This document shows positions 1-8,016 of a DNA stretch of 49,644 bases, in pieces. Position numbers and translations under genes: made by a program. Position 1 is the stretch's first letter; each line of letters starts with the position of its first letter. Under the pieces are notes generated by a model. The model was not told where the DNA came from. It saw only the letters and a program-made list of their open reading frames with translations, and searched no databases. The stretch is from Pseudomonadota bacterium (GTDB lineage: Bacteria > CALINM01), in NCBI GenBank assembly GCA_026418415.1, contig JAOABK010000013.1:1-49644 (forward strand). The letters are read 5' to 3'.

Positions 1-930
1 AAGAAAGGGGTAACAACTGGTATATCTGCCCATGACAGGGCAACAACAATTTTAACAGCAGTTAACCCCAATGCAACACCAGACGATATTGTGACTCCTG
101 GGCATGTTTTTCCTTTAAAAGCAAGAAAGGGAGGTGTATTAGTTAGAGCGGGACAGACCGAAGGTTCTGTAGATTTGGCAAGGTTGGCTGGATTGCGCCC
201 CGCTGCAGTAATTTGTGAAATTATGAAGGATGATGGTACTATGGCAAGGATGCCAGACTTAGAAAAGTTTTCGGAGAAGTTCAATATCCCTATTGTAACA
301 ATTGCTGACATAATCGAATACAGGATGAGAACAGAAAAGTTTGTTAGAAAGGTTGCAGAAGCGGATCTCCCAACAGCTTTTGGGGATTTTAAAATAATGA
401 TTTATGAGAATGATATAGAACCTGGTGAACAAGTTGTTTTAAAAAAGGGGGAGTTTGGACCTGATGATGAAGTTTTAGTAAGAGTTCATTCGGAATGTTT
501 GACTGGTGATGTTCTTCATTCCCTTAGATGTGATTGTGGAGCCCAGCTTCATAAAGCAATGGAAATGATTGAAAGGGAAGGGAAAGGTGTTATATTATAT
601 CTACCCCAAGAAGGCAGAGGGATAGGACTTTTAAATAAAATAAGAGCTTATGCTTTGCAAGATGAGGGTAAGGATACAGTAGAGGCAAATGAAGCGTTGG
701 GTTTTAAAGCTGACTTAAGGGATTATGGTATAGGAGCTCAAATATTACTTGATCTTGGAATAAGAAAAATTCGTCTAATGACAAATAATCCTAAAAAGAT
801 AAGGGGGCTTGAAGGTTATCACCTAACTATTGTAGAAAGGGTACCGATAGAGATTCCACCTACAAAGTTTAGCGAGAACTACTTAAAAACTAAAAAAGAA
901 AAAATGGGGCATTTAATAGAAAATATATAG
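1..930 (+). CDS. ribBA: Bifunctional DHBP synthase / GTP cyclohydrolase II, 5'-truncated by window edge
   Basis: Makes the two precursors of riboflavin: RibB turns ribulose 5-phosphate into dihydroxybutanone phosphate, and RibA opens GTP. The reading frame is already open at base 1, so the N-terminus lies outside the window; the GTG at 91 is an internal valine. The fragment opens with the RibB signature [12 protein letters not shown] (fragment residues 6-17) and continues through the RibB domain to about residue 120. The RibA domain follows with zinc-ligand cysteines in SECLTG and RCDCG (about residues 166, 177, 179) and the GTP-binding [10 protein letters not shown] stretch. It is followed 13 bp later by ribH and then nusB, a common riboflavin operon order. 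Both domains look intact in the visible part. Confidence 0.97.
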   Translation, partial: KKGVTTGISAHDRATTILTAVNPNATPDDIVTPGHVFPLKARKGGVLVRAGQTEGSVDLARLAGLRPAAVICEIMKDDGTMARMPDLEKFSEKFNIPIVTIADIIEYRMRTEKFVRKVAEADLPTAFGDFKIMIYENDIEPGEQVVLKKGEFGPDDEVLVRVHSECLTGDVLHSLRCDCGAQLHKAMEMIEREGKGVILYLPQEGRGIGLLNKIRAYALQDEGKDTVEANEALGFKADLRDYGIGAQILLDLGIRKIRLMTNNPKKIRGLEGYHLTIVERVPIEIPPTKFSENYLKTKKEKMGHLIENI

Positions 931-943
931 GAAGGAGTGAAAA

Positions 944-1405
944 ATGAAAATTTTAGAAGGTAAATTTGAAGGTAAGGGTTTAAAAATAGCAATGGTAGTT
1001 AGTAGATTTAATAGTTTTATCACAGAACAACTTTTGGCAGGTGCATTAGATAGTCTTAAAAGAAATGGAGTAGAAGAAAAAGATATAACAATAGTAAAAG
1101 TTCCTGGGGCCTATGAAATACCTGTAATCTGTAAAAAAATGACAGAGGGGGATTATGATGCAGTAATTGCCTTAGGTGCGGTAATTAGGGGAAATACCCC
1201 TCATTTTGATTATGTGGCAAGTGAAGTGGCAAAGGGCGTTGCACAAGTTGGTTTAGAGTCTGGAAAGCCAGTAATTTTTGGTGTTCTGACAACAGACACT
1301 ATTGAACAGGCAATCGAGAGGGCTGGTACAAAGGCAGGTAATAAAGGGTTTGAAGCAGCTCAAAGTGCCATAGAAATGGCAACACTAATGAGGTTAATAA
1401 AATAA
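944..1405 (+). CDS. ribH: 6,7-dimethyl-8-ribityllumazine synthase
   Basis: Condenses dihydroxybutanone phosphate (from RibB) with the ribitylamino-pyrimidine to give lumazine, the penultimate riboflavin step. The 153 aa match the family length. Visible motifs are the N-terminal [13 protein letters not shown], the phosphate/substrate-binding VPGAYEIP, and [14 protein letters not shown], where His87 matches the catalytic histidine. The C-terminal [12 protein letters not shown] segment is also typical. The ATG is preceded by a good Shine-Dalgarno (GGAAGGAG, 931-938). It lies 13 bp after ribBA and 1 bp before nusB, so it is co-transcribed. Confidence 0.97.
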   Translation: MKILEGKFEGKGLKIAMVVSRFNSFITEQLLAGALDSLKRNGVEEKDITIVKVPGAYEIPVICKKMTEGDYDAVIALGAVIRGNTPHFDYVASEVAKGVAQVGLESGKPVIFGVLTTDTIEQAIERAGTKAGNKGFEAAQSAIEMATLMRLIK

Positions 1406-1406
1406 C

Positions 1407-1829
1407 ATGGGACTACGAAGAAGGGCAAGAGAAGCGGCTTTAAAGATTTTATACCAGATTGAAATGTCAGGTTATAGTGCTGAGGAATGTATTGATTCAT
1501 ATTGGAATACCTTGGGAGATAATCAAGATATAAAAGATTTTACAAACTTTTTAGTTAGAGGAGTTAACAGCTTTTTATCAACCATTGATGATAAAATAAA
1601 TAAAACATCTGTTAATTGGAAGATTGATAGAATGCATAAAGTTGACTTGAGTATTTTAAGACTTGCAGTTTTTGAAATGTTTTATACCACAGAAACACCA
1701 TATAAAGTGATTATAAATGAGGCAGTTGAGCTTGCAAAAAAATATGGTACTGATAATTCTCCTTCGTTTATAAATGGCATTTTGGATAAAATAGCAGAAC
1801 AGTATAAGAAAAATGAAAAATATCAATGA
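1407..1829 (+). CDS. nusB: Transcription antitermination factor NusB
   Basis: All-helical RNA-binding protein that, with NusE/S10, recognises boxA in rRNA leaders and supports antitermination. The 140 aa show the family pattern: an N-terminal RRRAREAALKILYQIE and a C-terminal block with ILRLAVFEMFY, PYKVIINEAVELAKKYG and SPSFINGILDKIA. The start is one base after the ribH stop, with no strong Shine-Dalgarno of its own, suggesting translational coupling. The 3' end overlaps the next gene by 17 bp. Confidence 0.95.
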   Translation: MGLRRRAREAALKILYQIEMSGYSAEECIDSYWNTLGDNQDIKDFTNFLVRGVNSFLSTIDDKINKTSVNWKIDRMHKVDLSILRLAVFEMFYTTETPYKVIINEAVELAKKYGTDNSPSFINGILDKIAEQYKKNEKYQ

Positions 1830-2223
1830 AATACCAAAAAGATATAATCTTCTTGTTCAAAAATATTCTTTAATAGTTATTACTGTTTCAAATGCTCTTC
1901 CTTTAAATGGAATTGTTGGGTTAATAGATTGGTGGTTATTTGGGGAAATCACCAAGATAATAAAAACAGGAAGATTTAGTTGTAATTACGGTGAATTATT
2001 GCTATTTTTTTCTGATAATTTATATCAAAACAATAATTTTTTACTTTTTGGTTTGGGCAATAATACACTTATGGATAAGCATATTTTAGATAGGTTTGTA
2101 AATGATTTGAAGGTGAGTCTGGAGTCTCTTAAAGTAAAAAATTTTGCCCTACTAATCAACGATGGAAATGAATCCTATCTAAATAAGGTTTTTAAAGAAT
2201 TTGCTATTGATGTTTATGTATAA
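1813..2223 (+). CDS. Stand-alone leucyl-aminopeptidase N-terminal-like (M17_N, macro-like) domain protein
   Basis: This 136 aa protein resembles only the non-catalytic N-terminal domain of M17 leucyl aminopeptidases. The visible signature is NALPLNGIVGLIDWWLFGEI followed by IIKTGRF and LLLFGLGN. I recall similar short genes near nusB in delta-proteobacterial genomes. The catalytic two-metal C-terminal domain is absent and no remnant follows, because the frame stops before an AT-rich promoter region. It overlaps nusB by 17 bp, so it belongs to the rib-nusB operon. Function unknown; a binding or regulatory role is inferred only from the missing catalytic domain. Confidence 0.6.
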   Translation: MKNINEIPKRYNLLVQKYSLIVITVSNALPLNGIVGLIDWWLFGEITKIIKTGRFSCNYGELLLFFSDNLYQNNNFLLFGLGNNTLMDKHILDRFVNDLKVSLESLKVKNFALLINDGNESYLNKVFKEFAIDVYV

Positions 2224-2230
2224 TTTTATT

Positions 2231-2310
2231 TAAATTTTATAAAATTTTATAAAATTTTAAAAAAATAGTTGACATATCTAACTAACTCTGGTAACTGTAG
2301 AGTATAAAAT
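2231..2310 (+). promoter_or_regulatory. Curved-DNA / promoter region of the pil operon
   Basis: Three A(3-4)T4 tracts recur with an exact 10 bp period (2232-2238, 2241-2248, 2251-2258), a layout expected to give intrinsically curved or UP-element-like DNA. A perfect -35 TTGACA follows at 2269-2274. The best -10-like hexamer, TATAAA at 2303-2308, is 28 bp further on, too far for a classical spacer, so the -10 is not settled. Three TAACT copies (2279, 2283, 2292) lie in between and may be an operator. The first gene downstream encodes an XRE regulator. Confidence 0.5.
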
Positions 2311-2324
2311 GAGGAAAATTTAAG

Positions 2325-2525
2325 ATGTCTAAGAATAGAGTGCTTGAATGGAGAAAAAAACTTTTAATGAGCAGGTCAGAGTTAGCAAGACGTTCGGGAT
2401 TATCTGTAGTTACTATTACAAGGATTGAAAATGGTAAACCATGTAGGATGGATACAATGAAGAAAATTTTGCAAGGACTGGGGCTTTCTGTGGAAGATAA
2501 AAATAAAGTTTTTTTAGAGGACTAA
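2325..2525 (+). CDS. Small XRE-family helix-turn-helix regulator heading the pil operon
   Basis: A 66 aa protein that is almost entirely one Cro/C1-type HTH domain: MSRSELARRSGLSVVTITRI forms helices 2-3, followed by ENGKPCRMDTMKKILQGLGL. It has no sensor or dimerisation extension. The start is ATG 2325 behind a GAGGAAAA stretch. It ends 4 bp before pilM and follows the only sizable non-coding gap in this part of the window. An autoregulatory or pil-regulating role is inferred from position. The DNA target is unknown, though the TAACT repeats just upstream are a candidate. Confidence 0.85.
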   Translation: MSKNRVLEWRKKLLMSRSELARRSGLSVVTITRIENGKPCRMDTMKKILQGLGLSVEDKNKVFLED

Positions 2526-2529
2526 TTGA

Positions 2530-3585
2530 ATGTTTTTTAAGACAAGAAGGGATGTTTTTGGCCTTGATATTGGTTCCCATTCAATCAAGTTGATAGAATT
2601 AAAAAAGGGTAAAAAGGAATATAAACTTAAAACTGCTGGTATAAAGCTACTTCCAAAGGATACCATAATTGATGGTTCAATAATGGATTCAACGACCTTT
2701 GAAGAAACAGTCAGGTCACTTCTTGCAGAAGCAAAGCCCTCAACAAAATTTGTTGCTCTATCAGTTTCCGGTCAAAGCGTAATAGTTAAGAAAATAAATG
2801 TTCCTTTTATGACTGAAGAGGAGTTTGCTAATTCAATCCAATGGGAAACAGAACAGTATTTACCATTCAATATACAGGATGTTTATTGTGATTTTAAAAT
2901 TTTAGGAGAGAGCTCTGAAATTCAAGGGCAGTTAGATGTATTGCTTGTGGCAGCAAAGAAAGATCTTGTAGATGATTATCAAAATGCGGTGAGAGCAGTA
3001 GGCTTAGAACCCCTTGTGGTCGATGTTGATGTATTTGCCTTGCAGAATATGTACGAGCTAAACGAACCCTTAAGTGAAGATAAAATCATTATGTTAGTTA
3101 ACATGGGTGCAAGTTTTACAAATATAAATATAATAAAAAATGGGCTATCTTTATTTACCCGCGATATAATCTGGGGTGGGAATAAGGTTACAGAAGCTCT
3201 TCAGAAAAACTTGGGAATTACTTTTGAAGATGCAGAATTGGTTAAGTGTGGAAAGCCGATGGAAGGGATTGATATAAATGAAGTCTCTTTTATAATAAAT
3301 CAAGAGATTGATGGAGTAGTTAATGAGATAAATAGAACTATAAGTTTTTTCAATAATGCCAATCCTAATGATGTAATAGATAAGATTGTTTTATATGGTG
3401 GTACAGCCCAATTAAGAGGGTTAGTAGATGCATTAAGAGAAAAATTAGGCCTTGTAGTTGAAATAGGAAATCCCTTTAATAGAATTATTGTTGACAATTC
3501 TTTCTGGAATAGGGGTATACAGAATTATGCGTTGCAGACTGCTATAGCAGTGGGTTTAGCAATAAGAAGGCTTGGTGACAGATGA
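2530..3585 (+). CDS. pilM: Type IV pilus assembly ATPase-fold protein PilM
   Basis: Actin/FtsA-like cytoplasmic protein that binds the N-terminal tail of PilN and links the inner-membrane alignment complex to the assembly motor. The 351 aa match the family. The phosphate-1 motif FGLDIGSHSIKLIEL lies near residues 10-24, SIQWETEQYLPF is a typical PilM segment, and KIVLYGGTAQLRGL is the late nucleotide-binding motif. There is no signal peptide or membrane segment. The first gene of a canonical pilMNOPQ set; pilN starts inside its stop codon (4 bp overlap). Confidence 0.95.
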   Translation: MFFKTRRDVFGLDIGSHSIKLIELKKGKKEYKLKTAGIKLLPKDTIIDGSIMDSTTFEETVRSLLAEAKPSTKFVALSVSGQSVIVKKINVPFMTEEEFANSIQWETEQYLPFNIQDVYCDFKILGESSEIQGQLDVLLVAAKKDLVDDYQNAVRAVGLEPLVVDVDVFALQNMYELNEPLSEDKIIMLVNMGASFTNINIIKNGLSLFTRDIIWGGNKVTEALQKNLGITFEDAELVKCGKPMEGIDINEVSFIINQEIDGVVNEINRTISFFNNANPNDVIDKIVLYGGTAQLRGLVDALREKLGLVVEIGNPFNRIIVDNSFWNRGIQNYALQTAIAVGLAIRRLGDR

Positions 3586-4130
3586 TAAAGATAAATTTAT
3601 TACCCTATCGAGACATTCAGAGAAAAGAAAAGGTATGGCAACAGATTTTTGCCATGGCAGGTGGGGTTTTATTCGGGCTGATTATTGTTTTAGCTTTACA
3701 CATACAATTAAGTAGTCTTGTTGCAAGTTATGAAAAAAATAAAGAAGAACTGAATGCTGAAATAAAGGAATTAGAAAAAAAGATAGGTGAAATTGACAAA
3801 ATTAAAGCTCAAAAATCGGAAATAGAAAGAAAAATAGGAGTTATTGATAAATTAAACACAGAAAGGATGAACGCAGTTCTTTTATTGTATAATATCGGTA
3901 GCATGATCCCTGATAATGTTTGGTTAACAGCAATGTCTGACAGGGGAAATGAACTAATTTTGGATGGAGAAGCAATTTCGGGTAATGATGTTTCAGAGTT
4001 TATGAAAAGACTGCAGGGGATAAGTGGATTTTCAAAGGTTACTTTAATGACTATGGATCAGGCTCAAAGAGGGGAACAAAAAATAGTTAAATTTAATTTC
4101 AAAATAGAGAAGGTAAAAAGTGGCTCTTAA
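3582..4130 (+). CDS. pilN: Type IV pilus inner-membrane protein PilN
   Basis: Bitopic inner-membrane protein whose cytoplasmic N-terminus (INLLPYRDIQRKEK, residues 3-16, the PilM-binding INLLP motif) precedes one membrane helix at about residues 23-45. A coiled-coil of about 50 residues rich in Glu and Lys follows, then a ferredoxin-like periplasmic domain (NIGSMIPDNVWLTAM). The 182 aa fit the family. It overlaps pilM by 4 bp (ATGA) and pilO by 11 bp, indicating translational coupling within the alignment complex. Confidence 0.95.
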   Translation: MIKINLLPYRDIQRKEKVWQQIFAMAGGVLFGLIIVLALHIQLSSLVASYEKNKEELNAEIKELEKKIGEIDKIKAQKSEIERKIGVIDKLNTERMNAVLLLYNIGSMIPDNVWLTAMSDRGNELILDGEAISGNDVSEFMKRLQGISGFSKVTLMTMDQAQRGEQKIVKFNFKIEKVKSGS

Positions 4131-4767
4131 TTTAAAGTTAGATTTAAAAAACATTAATTTAGAAGGCGTTTTAAAACTGCCTTTAAAATTAAAATTAGCT
4201 ATAGTGTTAGGAGTAGTTTTGTTTTTCTGGATTCTTTACGGTATATTAGTTGGTTATCCAAAGGTAACTCAGATTCAAGCATTAAGAAAAGAAATAGAAG
4301 ATCTAACTGTAAAAAGAGATGCTAAAAAGAAAGACGCTTCTCAGTTGCCAAAACTAAAAGAAGAGGTAAGGAATTTAGAAAGAGCCCTTGCCTATTCTAT
4401 GACAGTGCTTCCAAACACAGAAGAAATTCCAAGCCTGTTAGATACAATTCAGAATAATGTTAGATTTCATGATCTTGAGTTATTGAGTTTTAAACCCGAA
4501 CCTGAAGCAAAAAAGGATTTTTATGCAGAAATACCATTATCTTTGAGGTTTTCAGGTAATTATAAAGATATAGGAGAGTTTTTACAAACAATTGGCAGGT
4601 ATCCAAGAATAATAAATGTCTCCACAATATCATTAAGAGACCCTAAGCTAAAGGGTAATAAAGTGGTTTTGACTGCTGAACTGAAAGCTTATACTTACAG
4701 ATTTTTAAAAAGTGAAGAGCAACCAAAACAACAAGCCCAAACTGCTGGACAAGGACAAAAAAAGTGA
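4120..4767 (+). CDS. pilO: Type IV pilus inner-membrane protein PilO
   Basis: Partner of PilN in the periplasmic alignment complex. The 215 aa comprise a short cytoplasmic N-terminus, one membrane helix (about residues 25-47), a coiled-coil around RKEIEDLTVKRDAKK, and the PilO globular domain (TEEIPSLLDTIQNNVRFHDL, then IPLSLRFSGNYKDIGEFLQ). The start is GTG at 4120 behind GAGAAGG inside the pilN 3' end. The C-terminus is a Gln/Lys-rich tail. The order between pilN and pilP supports the call. Confidence 0.95.
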   Translation: MALNLKLDLKNINLEGVLKLPLKLKLAIVLGVVLFFWILYGILVGYPKVTQIQALRKEIEDLTVKRDAKKKDASQLPKLKEEVRNLERALAYSMTVLPNTEEIPSLLDTIQNNVRFHDLELLSFKPEPEAKKDFYAEIPLSLRFSGNYKDIGEFLQTIGRYPRIINVSTISLRDPKLKGNKVVLTAELKAYTYRFLKSEEQPKQQAQTAGQGQKK

Positions 4768-5306
4768 AGGAAAATAGAGCATTAATAATTTCCCTTATTA
4801 TTACTTTTTTAATGTTTTATGCATGTAAAAAGGAAACTACTGAAACACCTCAAGCACCTTCTGCTCCTAAAAAACAAGCTTTTTCAGGAACAACATCAAA
4901 GAGTTTATCATCCCCAACATTTCAAAATTTATCAGCAAAAATAGCATCTATGCCTAAATATTCATTTTCAGGTGTTAAAGATCCCTTTTATACAATTCTT
5001 TTACAAACACCAACAAAGGATAAAAAAATAACCCAGATAAAGGGTAAACCTCAAGCTACCCAGAAATACGAAATCGATAAATATAAATTAATTGGTATAA
5101 TGTTAAGAAAACAAGGAAGTTCTGCAATATTTGAGGATCCTGAAGGTAAAGGATGGGTATTGAAAGAAGGTAGTTTTATAGGCAACGAAGGAGCAAGGAT
5201 TAAAAAAATTCAGCAAGATTCAGTGATAATTGAAGAACCTGTTGGAGACCACTTAGGGAATGTAAAATATGTGGAAAGAAGCATTTCAATTAAAAAGGTC
5301 CCTTAG
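4764..5306 (+). CDS. pilP: Type IV pilus lipoprotein PilP
   Basis: Periplasmic lipoprotein that connects the PilNO complex to the PilQ secretin. A hydrophobic leader of about 20 residues ends in a lipobox-like MFYAC with Cys21 as the lipidation site; the -3 position is Phe rather than Leu, so the lipobox is imperfect. A disordered Pro/Lys/Ser linker follows, then the PilP beta domain (YKLIGIMLRKQGSSAIFEDP, GWVLKEGSFIG). The start is GTG 4764, overlapping the pilO stop by 4 bp. The 180 aa are normal for PilP. Confidence 0.93.
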   Translation: MKENRALIISLIITFLMFYACKKETTETPQAPSAPKKQAFSGTTSKSLSSPTFQNLSAKIASMPKYSFSGVKDPFYTILLQTPTKDKKITQIKGKPQATQKYEIDKYKLIGIMLRKQGSSAIFEDPEGKGWVLKEGSFIGNEGARIKKIQQDSVIIEEPVGDHLGNVKYVERSISIKKVP

Positions 5307-5316
5307 GAGGGAGACT

Positions 5317-8016
5317 ATGAGTTTTAAAATTAAAAGAATTACACTAATGGTGTGCATCATATTTTTTATATGCATACCCTACAATAAAGTTTTTGGAGTA
5401 GAAATTGAAAAACTGAGATTAAAGATTAGTTCGGTTGAAGTTAGTGAATCTGAAGATGCTTTAAAATTCTTAATAAAATCAAATAAATCACTTAATTTTA
5501 CAAGTTATGTTCAGGAAAATCCATGGAAACTGGTCGTTGAGTTTCCTGTTGTTGATATAACAAAATTTTCTGGTGATTATGAAGTTAATAAGGGTATAAT
5601 ACAGCGTTACGCAATTCAGCAAAAAGGCAAGAATGATAATTATACAGGTATTTTAGAAGTAAATTTTTCATCCAAGCCTCAATATAATCTCGAAAAGATT
5701 GACAATGGGGTGCTTGTCACAATTAGCAAAAATGTTGTTACAAAGTCCCAAGAAAGATCAGATAATACATCATCACGTATTTCTATAAACAATGTTTTAT
5801 ATTCGGGCGAAAGGAATAAATTTATTTTAATACTCGAAACAACTGGTAAGCCAGTGTTTCTAAATTACACACTTAATAATCCATTGAGGGTGGTTTTTGA
5901 TATAACAAATGCTACTTATGATCTTCCTAATAATGAATTCATCGTAAAAAATTCTTTTATCAATAGCATAAGATTTGAAAGATTTCCTGGGATGACAAGA
6001 GTATTTGTCGATGTATTGTCACCGAAATTGCCAGTTTTCATTCCTAAAGCAGAAAATAATAAACTAATAGTTGAGTTTGCTGTAGATGATGAAAAAGAGG
6101 CTTTAAAAAGAATAACTAATATTGATGCTGTTGATTTTTCAGTGAGGGATGGAATAGCGCAAATTAGGGTAAAGAAGGCAGGTTATCAAGATTTTAGAGC
6201 TTTGAAATTAAAAGATAATATACTTGTATTTGATATAAATAATGTAAATGTAAACAAAGGGATTCAGAAGACCTACGATACAGCATCGGCAAGTGATATT
6301 ATAAAAAGTTTTACATTGTATCAGTTAAAACCAATCGAAGAAAACAAAGCAAGGTTTGTTATAGACCTAAAAGGATCATTTCCCTATAGAAGTTATAAAG
6401 ATGGGGATGATTTAGTATTTGAGTTTTATAAAGAAAGTCCTGTATCAACACAGGCAAAGAAAGAAGAAACAACAAAAACTCGGGAAATCAAAGCTCAGAC
6501 CGCACCAGCTGAAACAAAAGTGGCCGATGTGGTTAAACCCCAAGAGCAGACCAAACCTCTAGAGCAAGTAAAAAAGATTGAACCAACAAAGCCAGCAATT
6601 CAATCATCTGAAAGCAAAGAGCCCCCTACTGAAATTAAAGTTACAATAAAACCAAAACAAGAAACTGTAGATGCAACAGGACAGCAACAACAATATAAAG
6701 GTATTCCAATTACAATTACTTTGAAGGATGCTGATATCCAGCACATTTTAAAACTTCTTGCTGATGCAGCAAGAGAAGATGGGCAAATTCTTAATATAGT
6801 TGCAAGTGATGATGTTAAGGGAAAATTAAGCATTCAATTAGAAAGGGTTCCATGGGATCAGGTTCTTGATTTAGTGCTTGAAGTAAATAACTTGGGTATG
6901 AAAAGGATTGGAAACATAATAAGGATAATGCCAAAAGAAAGATTAAAAAGAGAGCAAGAAGAGCTACTTACAGCAAGTAAGGTTAAAGAGAAGTTAGGAA
7001 CACTTGAGTTAGAAATTGTACCCATAAATTATGGTGAAGCACAGGAGTTAGTTGATAAAATTAAGCCCTTACTAAGCTCAAGAGGCACTGTGACAGTGGA
7101 TAAAAGAAATAATTCTCTAATATTAAATGATTTAAGAGAATATATAACTGAAGCCAAAAAGCTTATCACAAAGCTTGATACACCACCACAGCAGGTTGTT
7201 ATTGAGGCACGAGTAGTTGAAGCAACATCTGATTTCTCAAGAGAAATAGGTATTCAATGGGGTGTTAGGTATGCACAGACCTATAATAATGCTTACCGCT
7301 GGGGTATATCAGGACCAGGGACAAGGGCTGATACAACAACAAATACTATAGATATACTAACTGGGATTGGTGGTACCGCTGTAATGAATACCACAGTTGC
7401 GCCAGTTCCATATTTTCTAAATCTCCCAGCAGCAATAGGACAAGGCGCAGGTGGTGGAATAAACTTTGCACTTGTTAATTTGAAATCTGGACATGCTCTT
7501 GACATTCAATTGAGTGCCCTAGAAAATCGTGGTATGGGTAAGATCCTTTCAAGGCCAAAAATAACTACTCTTAATAATGTTGAAGCTAATATACAACAAG
7601 GCTCATCAATCCCTTATGAAACATTATCTGACAAAGGTACACAAACACAATTTATTGATGCTAATTTACAATTGACGGTCACACCAAGGATAACGCCTGA
7701 TAATTCAATAATTTTAAAAGTAAAAGTAAGCAATAACAATCCTAATACATCTTTAAGAAGTGCAAGGGGTGTTCCAAGTATTGATAAAAATGAGGCTACT
7801 ACTGAAATATTGGTTAGAGATGGTCAGACTATAGTAATAGGTGGAATCATTAGAAATAAAGAAACTGTCTCAAAAAATGGCATTCCCTTTCTAATGGATA
7901 TTCCTGTAATAGGTTGGCTTTTTAGAAAGGAAATTAAAACAGTTGAGAATAGAGAGTTACTTATATTTTTGACACCCAATATTGTAAAAAAGATTACAGA
8001 AACTGAAGCTTCATGA
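5317..8016 (+). CDS. pilQ: Type IV pilus outer-membrane secretin PilQ
   Basis: Outer-membrane channel through which the pilus extends. I choose ATG 5317 because AGGAGGGAG (5305-5313) sits just before it and a signal peptide then follows (residues 1 to about 27, ending NKVFG); the frame is also open upstream to 5269 within pilP. The 899 aa contain AMIN domains in the first 370 residues, a Lys/Pro/Glu/Gln-rich linker (about 375-455), an STN/N0 domain (from about 460), a secretin-N repeat with RNNSLILNDLREYI, and the secretin core ending in the signature IPFLMDIPVIGWLFRKE. aroC starts inside its stop codon. Confidence 0.96.
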   Translation: MSFKIKRITLMVCIIFFICIPYNKVFGVEIEKLRLKISSVEVSESEDALKFLIKSNKSLNFTSYVQENPWKLVVEFPVVDITKFSGDYEVNKGIIQRYAIQQKGKNDNYTGILEVNFSSKPQYNLEKIDNGVLVTISKNVVTKSQERSDNTSSRISINNVLYSGERNKFILILETTGKPVFLNYTLNNPLRVVFDITNATYDLPNNEFIVKNSFINSIRFERFPGMTRVFVDVLSPKLPVFIPKAENNKLIVEFAVDDEKEALKRITNIDAVDFSVRDGIAQIRVKKAGYQDFRALKLKDNILVFDINNVNVNKGIQKTYDTASASDIIKSFTLYQLKPIEENKARFVIDLKGSFPYRSYKDGDDLVFEFYKESPVSTQAKKEETTKTREIKAQTAPAETKVADVVKPQEQTKPLEQVKKIEPTKPAIQSSESKEPPTEIKVTIKPKQETVDATGQQQQYKGIPITITLKDADIQHILKLLADAAREDGQILNIVASDDVKGKLSIQLERVPWDQVLDLVLEVNNLGMKRIGNIIRIMPKERLKREQEELLTASKVKEKLGTLELEIVPINYGEAQELVDKIKPLLSSRGTVTVDKRNNSLILNDLREYITEAKKLITKLDTPPQQVVIEARVVEATSDFSREIGIQWGVRYAQTYNNAYRWGISGPGTRADTTTNTIDILTGIGGTAVMNTTVAPVPYFLNLPAAIGQGAGGGINFALVNLKSGHALDIQLSALENRGMGKILSRPKITTLNNVEANIQQGSSIPYETLSDKGTQTQFIDANLQLTVTPRITPDNSIILKVKVSNNNPNTSLRSARGVPSIDKNEATTEILVRDGQTIVIGGIIRNKETVSKNGIPFLMDIPVIGWLFRKEIKTVENRELLIFLTPNIVKKITETEAS

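Noticed and set aside
5269-5316. Upstream start for pilQ inside pilP
   Set aside because: It would put 16 charged residues before the signal peptide; ATG 5317 has a strong Shine-Dalgarno and starts the signal peptide directly.
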